A stretch of 64,000 bases of DNA from CAVUPF01 sp963743285 (lineage in GTDB: Bacteria > Actinomycetota > Thermoleophilia > Solirubrobacterales > 70-9). The position numbers and the translations under genes are program-made. Below the pieces are notes generated by a model. It was not told where the DNA came from. It saw only the letters and a list, made by a program, of their open reading frames with translations, and ran no database searches. Position 1 is the first letter of the stretch. The number at the start of each line of letters is the position of its first letter. Positions 40,652-49,388 of this stretch are shown piece by piece. The stretch spans positions 744,001-808,000 of the forward strand of contig CAVUPF010000001.1 in the NCBI GenBank assembly GCA_963743285.1, in the 5' to 3' direction.

Positions 40652-42651
40652 GCGCCCCCGCCCAGCCAGACGGCAGAGCGGTCAGGGTCAACCGGGGGGC
40701 GCGCAGGACGATGCTCGTCGTGGCGGGGCTGGGGTGTGGCGCAAGCCCAGCGTTCTTCGGCTACTTCGACATGTCGATATGGGGGCCGATTGCCCTCGCC
40801 CTGATCGCTATCGCGATCGGCTTGCTTGTGGCGAGGCCGGTAATTCCTACGGGGCTCGCCGCCGTCGCGGTGCTTGGGCTCTTGCTGTTTGCCGCCTGGT
40901 GTCTACTTTCAGTGGGGTGGGCGGAATACGCCGAACGAGCTGTCACAGAAGGTGATCGCTGGATCCTCTACGGAGTCTTCCTGCTCGTTCTCATTCTCCT
41001 GATCGCCGACAGGCGGGACGGAGAAATCTTCATCGTGTCGACTGTGTTTGCGGTGCTATGCATCGCGGGTTACGACCTGACGAAGATGCTTTCAGGCGAC
41101 GGATCCTCGCTGTTTGGTGGCTCCCGGCTCCTGCAGCCGCTCGGGTACGTCAATGGGCTCGGCGGCTACTTCCTGCTTGGATTCTGGCCGCTCATTGCAG
41201 TTGCCGAACGCGCCCACAGACACGCGCTCTCAGGTGCTGCGGCCGGCGTCGCGACTCTGCTTGGCTCGCTCGTATTGCTGACCGATTCGAGGGGGACCGC
41301 AGTCGCCTTTGGCGTATCGGCCATTGTTTTGATCGCGCTTCTCCCCCGACGGAACCGTCGCGCATGGGCACTACTTGTGGTGCTGGTCGGACTGGCCGCG
41401 ATCTGGAGTCCACTTGCGGATGTGACCCGGGCCTTGCCGCCGGGTCATTCTGCTCCGCTGGCAGAGACGATTCGGCGAGGGGCGCAGTGGAGCGTGCTCG
41501 CCGCCGTCTGCGTGGCAGTCGTCTGGGGTACGGGGAGCTGGATAGTCGATTCGCTGCAAGATAGATCTCGAGCGATCGCCACACACCTACCGCGGGTTTC
41601 GGCGCTCTTATTGGGTGGTGTCGCTGTCGCAGTGCTCGCCACGGCCTTAGTCGCGGTGAGGGATCCAGCTCGCAGCGTTTCCGAACAATACGATGCCTTT
41701 ACGCAGCTCAAGCCGGTCAGTCCCAGTGAGAGATTTACCTCCGGCGGTGGCAATCGCTATGACTACTGGCGCATCGCTTGGGGACAGTTCCTCGATCACC
41801 CTCTCGATGGTGTTGGAGCCGGGAATTTTGACCGAACCTACTTCCTCGAGCGGCGCACGAATGAGGATGTCCGCCAGGCGCACAGCATCGAGCTTCAAAC
41901 GCTCGGCGAGACCGGCATCGTCGGGGCCCTTGCGCTGGGGGCATTCTTTGTCGCGGTATTCGTCGGTTTTTGGAGAAGATCCCGAGCGGCTTGTTCTAGA
42001 GGGTCTGAAACCGGCCTCACCGTCGCCGCCGCCGGCATGTTCATCGTCTGGTTCACTCAGACGAGCGGGGACTGGCTCCATCTCATTCCCGGCGTTACGG
42101 GAATTGCGCTGGGCGCCGCCGTAGTCCTGCTCCTTCGACCTGGGCAAGCCGGAGGAGGGCGTGCGCGATTTCGTTCCCTACCTCCGCTCGGGACGGTTGC
42201 GACGTTCGCCCTGGCCGTGGTCGCGATCGTCTTCATCGGCCGACCGACCTTGGCGGAACACCTACGAACTGAAGCCCAGAACGAGCTTGGGTCGCATCCT
42301 CGTGCGGCAATCCACTCCGTGAACGAATCGATCTCACTCGAATCCTATGCCGTGCAGGGCTACTACATCAGGGCCGCCGCGCTGGCTCGGTTGAATGCAT
42401 ACCGACCGGCAAAGAAAGCTCTAGCTGAGGCGATTAGCCGCGAGCCAGACAACTACGTCAGCTGGGCCCTGCTCGGAGATCTCGCGACCCGCCGTGGAGC
42501 CATCTCCGAGGCTCTGCGCGCCTATGGGCGAGCATCGAGACTCAACCCGCGAAACCGTGAACTCAGTCTGCTTGGGTCGAGGCGAGGACTTGTTGAGCGA
42601 CTGCATGTCGATCCGGCGTTGGATGCTTCGCTCCCCGAAGGAAGGCTCTGA
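40624..42651 (+). CDS. O-antigen polymerase/ligase with C-terminal TPR-like region
   Basis: The 675-residue protein has about 12 helices. The Wzy_C signature is LTDSRGTAVAFGVSAIVLIA, then NRYDYWRIAWGQFLDHPLDG, GVGAGNF and RQAHSIELQTLGETGIVGA, all canonical. The last 130 residues after the final helix are TPR-like (LESYAVQGYYIRAAALARLN, DNYVSWALLGDLATRRGAIS, EALRAYGRASRLNP). It lies last in the rightward operon with the initiating transferase. It probably polymerises or ligates this polysaccharide. It differs strongly from the homologue at 30435-32165. Confidence 0.88.
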   Translation: MDARLRRLLSAPAQPDGRAVRVNRGARRTMLVVAGLGCGASPAFFGYFDMSIWGPIALALIAIAIGLLVARPVIPTGLAAVAVLGLLLFAAWCLLSVGWAEYAERAVTEGDRWILYGVFLLVLILLIADRRDGEIFIVSTVFAVLCIAGYDLTKMLSGDGSSLFGGSRLLQPLGYVNGLGGYFLLGFWPLIAVAERAHRHALSGAAAGVATLLGSLVLLTDSRGTAVAFGVSAIVLIALLPRRNRRAWALLVVLVGLAAIWSPLADVTRALPPGHSAPLAETIRRGAQWSVLAAVCVAVVWGTGSWIVDSLQDRSRAIATHLPRVSALLLGGVAVAVLATALVAVRDPARSVSEQYDAFTQLKPVSPSERFTSGGGNRYDYWRIAWGQFLDHPLDGVGAGNFDRTYFLERRTNEDVRQAHSIELQTLGETGIVGALALGAFFVAVFVGFWRRSRAACSRGSETGLTVAAAGMFIVWFTQTSGDWLHLIPGVTGIALGAAVVLLLRPGQAGGGRARFRSLPPLGTVATFALAVVAIVFIGRPTLAEHLRTEAQNELGSHPRAAIHSVNESISLESYAVQGYYIRAAALARLNAYRPAKKALAEAISREPDNYVSWALLGDLATRRGAISEALRAYGRASRLNPRNRELSLLGSRRGLVERLHVDPALDASLPEGRL

Positions 42652-42891
42652 AGAGCCACCTCCGCGACCCCTTTTCTTGGCTTGGTGGCGCCACGGTGCG
42701 TATCGGCCGGTTCGGTCCGGTGCCCCCCGAAACAGTCGAGTTCTTCGGCACGAAAACGATGCGGACCCCCGACTCCTTTCTCCGGATCATTCCGGATTTG
42801 GGTAGGCGGCAGAACTCGTGAGCCGCCGAAGGCCTGGCCACCTTGTTCTGTCTGACGCAGGGATTCAAGACGCGTCGCCGTACTTTGGGAT

Positions 42892-43281
42892 ATGGACTAT
42901 GTCGACCGCGACAGCACGCAGGACTGGCTGCTGCCCGAGGCCGCCAAGCCGCCGCTGCTGAGCGAGTTGGTGAGGCGGGTCGATTACGCGGTCGCCACCG
43001 CGAGAGCCTCAGAAGCGGCTGTGGTGGCGGTAGGTGAGGCTGCCCTTGACGCCGCCAAGCAGGCCCGCCGCGCGGCGGAGCTGGCCGAGCGGGCCAGCGC
43101 GGCGATGCTCGGCGGGAGCCCCGGTGGCCTGCCGAGTGCGGCTCAGTCGGTGCGGCCTTCCGACTCCGCGTCGTCGGACGGCGGGCTGTGCGGCTTCATT
43201 GAGCGGGCAGACCGCGTCGCCCGCCGCCTACATAAGTTGGAGCTGATCCCTGTCCCGGGTGCCGCTGGCGTCATGCGCTGA
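42892..43281 (+). CDS. Ala-rich coiled-coil protein of unknown function
   Basis: The 129-residue protein MDYVDRDSTQDWLLPEAAKP continues with a long Ala/Arg-rich helix (ELVRRVDYAVATARASEAAV, AKQARRAAELAERASAAM), a Ser/Gly-rich linker and a short C-terminal helix (FIERADRVARRLHKLELIPV). No signal or membrane segment is seen. I do not recognise it. Base composition and third-position GC fit a real gene. The 240 bases before it (42652-42891) carry nothing recognisable. Confidence 0.6.
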   Translation: MDYVDRDSTQDWLLPEAAKPPLLSELVRRVDYAVATARASEAAVVAVGEAALDAAKQARRAAELAERASAAMLGGSPGGLPSAAQSVRPSDSASSDGGLCGFIERADRVARRLHKLELIPVPGAAGVMR

Positions 43282-43328
43282 TCTCAGTTGAGGCGTACGC
43301 TCGTATCACGAGGCACCGTGTTATCCGC

Positions 43329-44420
43329 TCAAGCGGATCTGGCCACGCTGGCGGAACGCCCCGATAGGCGCCGGTAGGCGTGTCTCAGCATCGGCCGCAG
43401 CGCCGCTCGATAGGTGTACTGGACGAGGCTTGCAGGCCGGTGTCGGTAAGCGCGAAAGGTCACATGAGGACGCTCGCTGGTCGCGAACTTGCTCTTCCAT
43501 TCACTCTCGTCGCCGAGCAGCTCGTGTGAGGTGAGGCCGAGCTCGAAACAACGTTCGATCGTTGAGAGGCGGAGCACAAGGCCAGGCGCGAGGCGACGGA
43601 ACTCTTCGTCGTATCCGGTCTTCAGCAGGTAAAGGCGGGCGCGGTATAAAAGGCAAAGGTCGAAGGCGACCGTGGTTCCGTCGAGGACGATCCTGCTGAG
43701 CCGCAGCTCGTTGCGTCGCTGGAAGGCGCGGGCGACTCCCCGATAGAAGGTCTCCGTCTCGGGAGCGGAGACGATGGCAGTTCCGGATTGCCCCTTCCAG
43801 CCGCTCCCCTCAACTCGGAAACCGTCGGTCAGATCGGCCTCCAGATCAGTTGGCGCCTCAACCATCAAGAGCTCCGCCTCGTGGTCGCGGCCCATCTTGC
43901 GCCTGAAGCGCTCGAGTGGCGCACCCCACCGCGGCTTGCTCTGATTGCGCCAGGCGTCGAAGTTTCCGCTCGTATCGACGATCGGGGAGACGTGGACCGG
44001 CTCGATCAGCGGGGTCATAGAGGCGCTGCGGATCCCGTTGCGGAGCTGCGCGACGCACGGGTCCCGCTCTGGCACCCCGAACAGCTCGAAGCCGATCGGC
44101 TTGTCGTCGAGCGCTGCCGCGATCAGCGCCGTTAGCGCCTCCGCATCGCGAGCCAAGGGGCGGAACAGGGGCGAGTGAACATTCGCCAGCGCCTTCAGAT
44201 CGCCGCCGCTGCGCCGCAGCGGAAAGGCGCCGGCCAGCTCGCCGTCCCGTCGCAACGTGCAGACGGCCAGCTGATCCGATGCACCGAATGACTCCCACCA
44301 AGTCAGATACCAGCAGTGCTGGTCAAAAGGCGAGGCGTCATCTGGCAAAAGGGCATCCCACTCGCCGGCCAGGGTTGCAAAATCGCGTTGGTCCTCGACC
44401 CAGGCGACATCCAGGCTCAC
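43329..44420 (-). CDS. BioF2-like/CelD-type acetyltransferase (GNAT fold)
   Basis: The 363-residue protein follows the CelD/BcsL pattern: SPFDQHCWYLTWWESFGASD, LAVCTLRRDGELAGAFPL, then the acyltransferase core FYRGVARAFQRRNELRLSRI and VAFDLCLLYRARLYLLKTGY with the terminal FELGLTSHELLGDESEWKS. Proteins of this group occur in polysaccharide and exosortase loci, where they are thought to acylate or aminoacylate glycans or carriers. Its ATG overlaps the stop of the pabAB-like gene (44417-44420), so it is the last gene of that minus-strand operon. Confidence 0.85.
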   Translation of the reverse strand: MSLDVAWVEDQRDFATLAGEWDALLPDDASPFDQHCWYLTWWESFGASDQLAVCTLRRDGELAGAFPLRRSGGDLKALANVHSPLFRPLARDAEALTALIAAALDDKPIGFELFGVPERDPCVAQLRNGIRSASMTPLIEPVHVSPIVDTSGNFDAWRNQSKPRWGAPLERFRRKMGRDHEAELLMVEAPTDLEADLTDGFRVEGSGWKGQSGTAIVSAPETETFYRGVARAFQRRNELRLSRIVLDGTTVAFDLCLLYRARLYLLKTGYDEEFRRLAPGLVLRLSTIERCFELGLTSHELLGDESEWKSKFATSERPHVTFRAYRHRPASLVQYTYRAALRPMLRHAYRRLSGRSASVARSA

Positions 44421-46552
44421 TCCGAGGACCCTCCGGAGCCTATGCCAGCGCCCTCGAAGACTGCCTGCGGGTCGACTCGTGGGTCAACCGCCTGCATCGG
44501 TGCTCGGCCCTTCAGGAGCGTCTCTTGGTACTCGTCCTCGGCGTCAGACTGCATGATGATCGCGCCGCCCACTCCGAGGGTCGTTGCGTTGCCGTCCACG
44601 ACGATCGTGCGGATCACGATATTCAGATCGCAGCCACCGCTCAGCCCCAGGTAGCCGATCGCGCCCGAGTAGACCCCCCGCGCCTCGCCCTCGAGCTCGT
44701 CGATGATCTCCATCGTTCGCTTCTTCGGCGCGCCGGTCATCGAGCCGCCTGGGAAGCAGGCGCGGATGCAGTCTGGCGGCTCTAGCCCATCGCGCAGCAG
44801 GCCGCGCACCGTCGAGACCAGCTGATGCACGGTCTCGTAGGACTCGACGTGCATCAGGTAAGGAACATGCACGGTGCCTACCTCGCAGACGACGCCGAGG
44901 TCGTTGCGCAGTAGGTCGGTGATCATCAGGTTCTCAGCGCGGTTCTTCTCGCCGGTGCGCAGCTCCTCGGCTAGCCGCACGTCTTCGGCGGGCGTTTCAC
45001 CGCGCCGACAGGTGCCCTTGATCGGCTTCGCCTCAACCCAGCGGTCGCGCCCGACGCTGAGGAAGCGCTCCGGCGAGGAGCTCAGTACGGCGCACCTCGC
45101 CGAAGCGCAGGAAGGCAGAGAAAGGCGCCGGGTTGATGCGCCGCAGGTTGCGATAGAGCGCCAGCGGGTCGGGGGTGACCTCGGCGGTGATCTTGTTGGT
45201 CAGGCAGATCTCATAGGTCTCGCCTTCGATCAGACGCTGCTTACAGGTGCCGATGTCGTCGAGGTACTGCTGGTGAGAGCGACTAAGACGAAACTCGATC
45301 GGCCCGGCCCCGGTGGAGCTCTCTCCCACTCTTGATCGCTCACCGGCGGCAGCGATGCTAGGCGCAGGCTCGTCTCCGCGATCCAGCGCTCTGCCTCCTC
45401 GGCGCCATCTGCCTCGCGTGACGCAGAGGACGTAGGTGCACTGCTCGAGGTGATCGAAGGCGATCAGGCGGTCGGCGAAGAGGAAGGCAGCGTCCGGCAT
45501 CGAGCGACTGGTGCGTACGGCTGCCTTCGCAGTCCGCCTTTAGCTCGTAGCCGAAGTAGCCGACGAAGCCGCAATTGAAGTCGAACGGCAGATCATCGGA
45601 GAGGTAGCGCAGGCGCTGCATCTCACGGCTCAGGTAGTCAAAGATCGATTCGCGCAGCACCTCGGTCTCGCCGCCCCGCTCTACCCGGACCTCGCCCGAA
45701 CAGACGTTGTAGTCGATGGTCGCGCCGAGCGGTCCGCTGCGCGCGCCCATGAAGGAAAAGCGGGCACGCTCGTCGACCCTGCTGCTGTCGAGCCAGAAGG
45801 CGTCGTCGCTCTTGCCGTAGAGGTGGACGAAGGCCCGCTCGGTGTCGAAGAGGGTGTCCAGACGCTTCACCCTGAGCTCGAGCCTCGCCCTTCCCTTGGC
45901 GCCCTGCCCACCGGAGGGCTCGACAGCTGACTCCGAGCCCTCGCCACCCGCGGCGACTTCGTTGCGCCCGCCGAGGTGATCGACCGTGAGATCGCGGAAG
46001 TTGGCGAGTAGCAGCCGGCCGTACTCGGTGCAGATCGACTCGGGGTGGAACTGGACCCCCCACTGCGGCCGCCTGCGGTGGGCGACCGCCATCAGGACGC
46101 CGTCGCTGGTCCAGGCAATCGGCTCGAGGTCCTCGGGGAGTGGCTGTTCGACACAGAGCGAGTGGTAGCGGACGGCCTGGAACTCGCGCGGGATGCCGGC
46201 GAAGAGCGGTGAGTCCTCGTGTAGGACAGCGCTGAGCCGCCCGTGCATCACCTCAGGAGCGGGCACGACCCTGCCGCCGTGGACCCAGCTAAGGCCCTGG
46301 TGCCCTAGGCAGACGCCAAGCAGCGGCGACCTCGGAGCGCCGGATCGCCTCGGCGCAGACCCCGAAGTCGCCTTCGTGGTCGGGGCTGCCCGGCCCCGGT
46401 GAGACGACGATGTTGTCGAACTCCAGCTGCGCCAGCTCCTCCCAGCTCGCCTCGTCGTTGCGAACCACGATCGGCTCATCGCCGTTGGCCTCAGCAAGCA
46501 GCTGGAAGAGGTTGTAGGTGAAGGAGTCGTAATTGTCGATCAGGAGCGTCTT
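44417..46552 (-). pseudogene. PabA-PabB fusion (aminodeoxychorismate synthase type), about five frameshifts
   Basis: ATG 46552 starts the glutaminase part (KTLLIDNYDSFTYNLFQLLA, VVSPGPGSPDHEG). After a shift near 46327 it continues LLGVCLGHQG with the Cys nucleophile and WGVQFHPESI with the His-x-Glu. The chorismate-binding part is spread over three frames: FNCGFVGYFGYELK, ETYEICLTNKITAEV, SPERFLSV, AKPIKGTCRRGETPAEDVRL, NLMITDLLRNDLG, PGGSMTGAPKKRTMEII and GVYSGAIGYL. Shifts lie near 46327, 45510, 45418, 45330 and 45091. All catalytic motifs survive. Anthranilate or isochorismate chemistry is an alternative. Confidence 0.85.
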
Positions 46553-46577
46553 CATGGCAAGCCGCGCAGTCGGAGTC

Positions 46578-48071
46578 TCAGACCAAGTACTTCCGCAACA
46601 CCTTTCCGAGCGGGCTCTTGGGGATCTCGTCGCGGAATTCGACCAGCTGCGGGATCTTGAAGTTGGCGAGCCGCTCCCGGCAGTAGCCGACCACCTCTCG
46701 CTCATCGCACTCGGCACTCGGCACGACCACGGCCTTCACCAGCTCCTCGCCTTCAACCTCGCTGGCGATGCCGACGACAACCGCCTCGCTGATGTTCGGG
46801 TGCTCGAGGATCACGTCCTCGACCTCGATCGGATCGACCTTGTAGCCGCCGACCTCGATCAGCAGCTTCTTTCGCCCGGCGAGGTAGAGCAGGCCGTCAT
46901 CGTCGAGGCGGCCGAGGTCGCCGGTGGAGAAGCGACCCCCCCGGAACGCCTCTCGGTTCACCTCCTCGGCGCCCAGGTAGCCCGCCGTCATCGCCGGGCT
47001 GGCCACCGCCACCTCGCCCACCTCGCCCGCCGCGACGACAGCGCCGTCGTCATCGACGATCTCGACTCCCACCTCCCCCACCGGCGCCCCGACCGACTCG
47101 AAGGTGGCGACCGGATCGTCGCTCATGTTGGCGGTGATCATCCCGGTCTCGGTGCTCCCGTAGAGCTGGCGCACCAAGACACCGAATCGCTCGCCGAAGG
47201 CCTCGAAGCTGGGTCGTGGCAGGGCCGTTCCGGCGGAGAAGCAGAGTCGCAGCGAGGAGAGGTCGACGCTGGCAGGCGCCTCCGCCATCAGGCGGAAGTT
47301 AAACGGTACCCCCGGGAACACCGTCGCCCGCTCTTGCTCGATCAGCTCGAGGGCGCGGTGGCGCTTGAGCAGGAACGGGTGGGGGTCCTCAAGGATTACC
47401 AGCGTCGCGCCCGAGACCGCGGAGCCGAAGATGCACGCCCCCATGCCGTAGGTGTGAAAGAGGGGTATTGCGCTGAAGATCTTGTCCTCTGGCGCCAACC
47501 CGAGCGAACCGTAGAGCCGCGCCTCGGCCTCGCACTGAGCGTGGGTGCGCGGCACTCGCTTGGGCCGGCCAGTCGACCCGGAGGAGAACTGGTAGACGAA
47601 GGGCTCACCAGGTTCGCGCGGGGCGAGCCGCTGTGGGGAAGCCTCCTCGGCCAGCGCCTCCAGGGTCAGCGCCTGTCCGTGAGCGGCGCTGGTGCTAATC
47701 ACCTCGACCGGAACGTCAAAGCTGGCGACAATCCGCTCGCAGACGCCAGCGGTCCGCTCGTCGCTGATCACCGCGCGAACCCCAGCACTGCGGAAGCAGA
47801 ACTCCAGCTCGGCCTGCTTGAAGGCGGGGTTGACTGGCACGACGACTCCGCCGAGCGCTGTCACCGCGTGGAATGCGGCGACGAACCACGGATCGTCGCG
47901 CAGTACCAACCCGACGGCCTGGCCGGCGCCGATGCCCCGCCTGGCTAGACCGGCGGCAAGGCGCTCGATGCGCTCGACCAGCTCCGCATAGCCGATCCGC
48001 TCGTCGCGGTAGACGATCGCGGTGTGATCGGGGCGGGCCTCTGCCTGGGAGTAGAGGAGCTGCATCGGCAT
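46578..48071 (-). CDS. Adenylate-forming ligase (acyl-CoA/acyl-ACP ligase type)
   Basis: The 497-residue protein has the complete adenylation signature: YQFSSGSTGRPKRVPRTH (P-loop), IPLFHTYGMG, YGSTETGMIT, FSTGDLGRLDDDG and the C-terminal IPKSPLGKVLRKYLV with the catalytic Lys. It activates a carboxylic acid as the adenylate and loads it on CoA or a carrier protein. The carrier gene lies seven bases upstream, and a chorismate-derived-acid synthase follows. An aromatic amino acid such as 4-aminobenzoate is a possible substrate, by inference only. Confidence 0.88.
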   Translation of the reverse strand: MPMQLLYSQAEARPDHTAIVYRDERIGYAELVERIERLAAGLARRGIGAGQAVGLVLRDDPWFVAAFHAVTALGGVVVPVNPAFKQAELEFCFRSAGVRAVISDERTAGVCERIVASFDVPVEVISTSAAHGQALTLEALAEEASPQRLAPREPGEPFVYQFSSGSTGRPKRVPRTHAQCEAEARLYGSLGLAPEDKIFSAIPLFHTYGMGACIFGSAVSGATLVILEDPHPFLLKRHRALELIEQERATVFPGVPFNFRLMAEAPASVDLSSLRLCFSAGTALPRPSFEAFGERFGVLVRQLYGSTETGMITANMSDDPVATFESVGAPVGEVGVEIVDDDGAVVAAGEVGEVAVASPAMTAGYLGAEEVNREAFRGGRFSTGDLGRLDDDGLLYLAGRKKLLIEVGGYKVDPIEVEDVILEHPNISEAVVVGIASEVEGEELVKAVVVPSAECDEREVVGYCRERLANFKIPQLVEFRDEIPKSPLGKVLRKYLV

Positions 48072-48078
48072 GGCGGGC

Positions 48079-48324
48079 CTAGCCTTTCTTGCGATCTACG
48101 AAGCCGACGATGCTGTCTACCGTCTGAAAGTTCTCAGGGGTCAGATCGTCATCGGAGACTCGGATCCCGTACTTCTCTTCGAGGAAGGCAACCAGCTCCA
48201 TGATCCCGAGCGAGTCGAGGATGTCACTGGCAAGGAGGTCTTCGTCGTGGGCCACCGACTCGATGCCACGCCCTACCGCGATCTCTTCGACAACGAATCG
48301 TTCGACACTCTCAGCAACGCTCAT
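48079..48324 (-). CDS. Acyl carrier protein
   Basis: The 81-residue protein has the carrier motif SDILDSLGIMELVAFLEEKY, where Ser38 receives the phosphopantetheine arm. The surrounding four-helix pattern is normal (ERFVVEEIAV; DDDLTPENFQTVDSIVGFVD). Its ATG overlaps the stop of the GNAT gene upstream (48321-48324), and it runs directly into the adenylating ligase. The group GNAT, carrier, ligase is tightly coupled. The partner phosphopantetheinyl transferase could be the AcpS at 53240. Confidence 0.9.
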   Translation of the reverse strand: MSVAESVERFVVEEIAVGRGIESVAHDEDLLASDILDSLGIMELVAFLEEKYGIRVSDDDLTPENFQTVDSIVGFVDRKKG

Positions 48325-48986
48325 CTGCTCACTCCGTCATTGTTCGGGACTGGGACAGGGATACTTTTTCTCCATCGATGAAAGACGAGCCTGCGGCTGA
48401 GCACGCTCCACATCGGCTGGTAGCCGCGATTACTGTAGAGCCAGCGGGCCGGGCGATTCGTGCTGTCTACATAACCCCAGAGGCGCTCGTAGCCCCGTTC
48501 ACGCAGGCTGGTCTCCACCTTGAAGAGGAAGTCCGACCCGGTGCCGCCTCCCCGGTGCTCCTTGAGCAGGAAGAGTCCTGAGCCGTAGACATCCCCCTGC
48601 TCGAGGCGAAACTCGGGTCCCATGAACCAGAGGTCTGGATGAATGGTCGGATTGTCGCGATCGACCCAGTGGTAGAAGCCGACGATCCCCGCGCCCCTGA
48701 TCACGACGAAGCCGTGAATGCCGTTGGCGAGGCAATTCTCGAAATACCGGTCAGCACCAGGCATTCCTCGCTTTTTGTTTAGCGCCGAGATTCCGGGCAG
48801 ATGCGCGGCGCCGAGATCCTCCAGCCGAAGGTCTCCCTCGACGCGTGGTTCGACGATCGAGTCCAGATCCTTGAGCAAGACGATCAGCTCCTCGCGAACG
48901 TAGCCGTCGCGCACCCGCCGGGCGAATTTCGCGGCGGTCGCCCGCGTGCCCCGCTCGCGAAGGTGGCGGCCAAGTTTTGAGATCAA
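48321..48986 (-). CDS. GNAT-family N-acyltransferase
   Basis: The 221-residue protein has an about 60-residue helical N-terminal part and a GNAT fold: GFVVIRGAGIVGFYHWVDRD, LFLLKEHRGGGTGSDFLFKV (acyl-CoA pyrophosphate loop HRGGGTGS) and LWGYVDSTNRPARWLYSNRG with the closing N..A..LY.. pattern. It is the first gene of the operon with carrier protein and ligase. It may take its acyl group from that carrier, an arrangement known in other small-molecule pathways. Substrate unknown. Confidence 0.82.
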   Translation of the reverse strand: MISKLGRHLRERGTRATAAKFARRVRDGYVREELIVLLKDLDSIVEPRVEGDLRLEDLGAAHLPGISALNKKRGMPGADRYFENCLANGIHGFVVIRGAGIVGFYHWVDRDNPTIHPDLWFMGPEFRLEQGDVYGSGLFLLKEHRGGGTGSDFLFKVETSLRERGYERLWGYVDSTNRPARWLYSNRGYQPMWSVLSRRLVFHRWRKSIPVPVPNNDGVSR

Positions 48987-49017
48987 CGGTCGAGCCCGGC
49001 GCCGCCCGACGACATCC

Positions 49018-49380
49018 TCAGTGGACTTTCTTGAGGCGCGCCCGGTTCTCTTGGCGCTCGACCACCTGGGCGATCAGCTTCAGCACGTTGGAGTCACCGG
49101 TGGCCTTGATGTGGCCGGTCTCAAACGCCTTGCGGTAGCTCTTCAGCGTGCCGCGCTCGGCCAGCTCGTTGAACTGGGGGCGGTCGATCTGGACCAGGAC
49201 CCGCTCGTCCTGAGCGAGGTCTTTGGTGATCTTCAAGCCCGGCACCTCGACTCTGTAGAGCTGGATGTCATGGCGCGCTTTCAGCTCCAGGCCGAATACC
49301 AGCTTCAATTTTTGCAGCGCCGGGACTTCGGCCTGAAATCGCTCGACGGCGGTCTTGATCAGCTCAGAAGTCGAAGCCAT
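49018..49380 (-). CDS. Small SCP2-like protein
   Basis: The 120-residue protein MASTSELIKTAVERFQAEVP has a middle strand region (LVFGLELKARHDIQLYRVEV) and the segment RVLVQIDRPQFNELAERGTL...AFETGHIKATGDSNVLKLIA. The last part is the pattern of SCP2 sterol-carrier folds (a hydrophobic helix after GxxKxxGD). It starts nine bases after the acyl-CoA dehydrogenase stop, so the two are co-transcribed. The function would be lipid or acyl-CoA binding. Family assignment is moderate. Confidence 0.55.
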   Translation of the reverse strand: MASTSELIKTAVERFQAEVPALQKLKLVFGLELKARHDIQLYRVEVPGLKITKDLAQDERVLVQIDRPQFNELAERGTLKSYRKAFETGHIKATGDSNVLKLIAQVVERQENRARLKKVH

Positions 49381-49388
49381 CCGGCTGG

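Noticed and set aside
46533..47948. 471-codon plus-strand frame opposite the adenylating ligase
   Set aside because: All adenylation motifs are on the minus strand; the plus-strand frame is a high-GC shadow.
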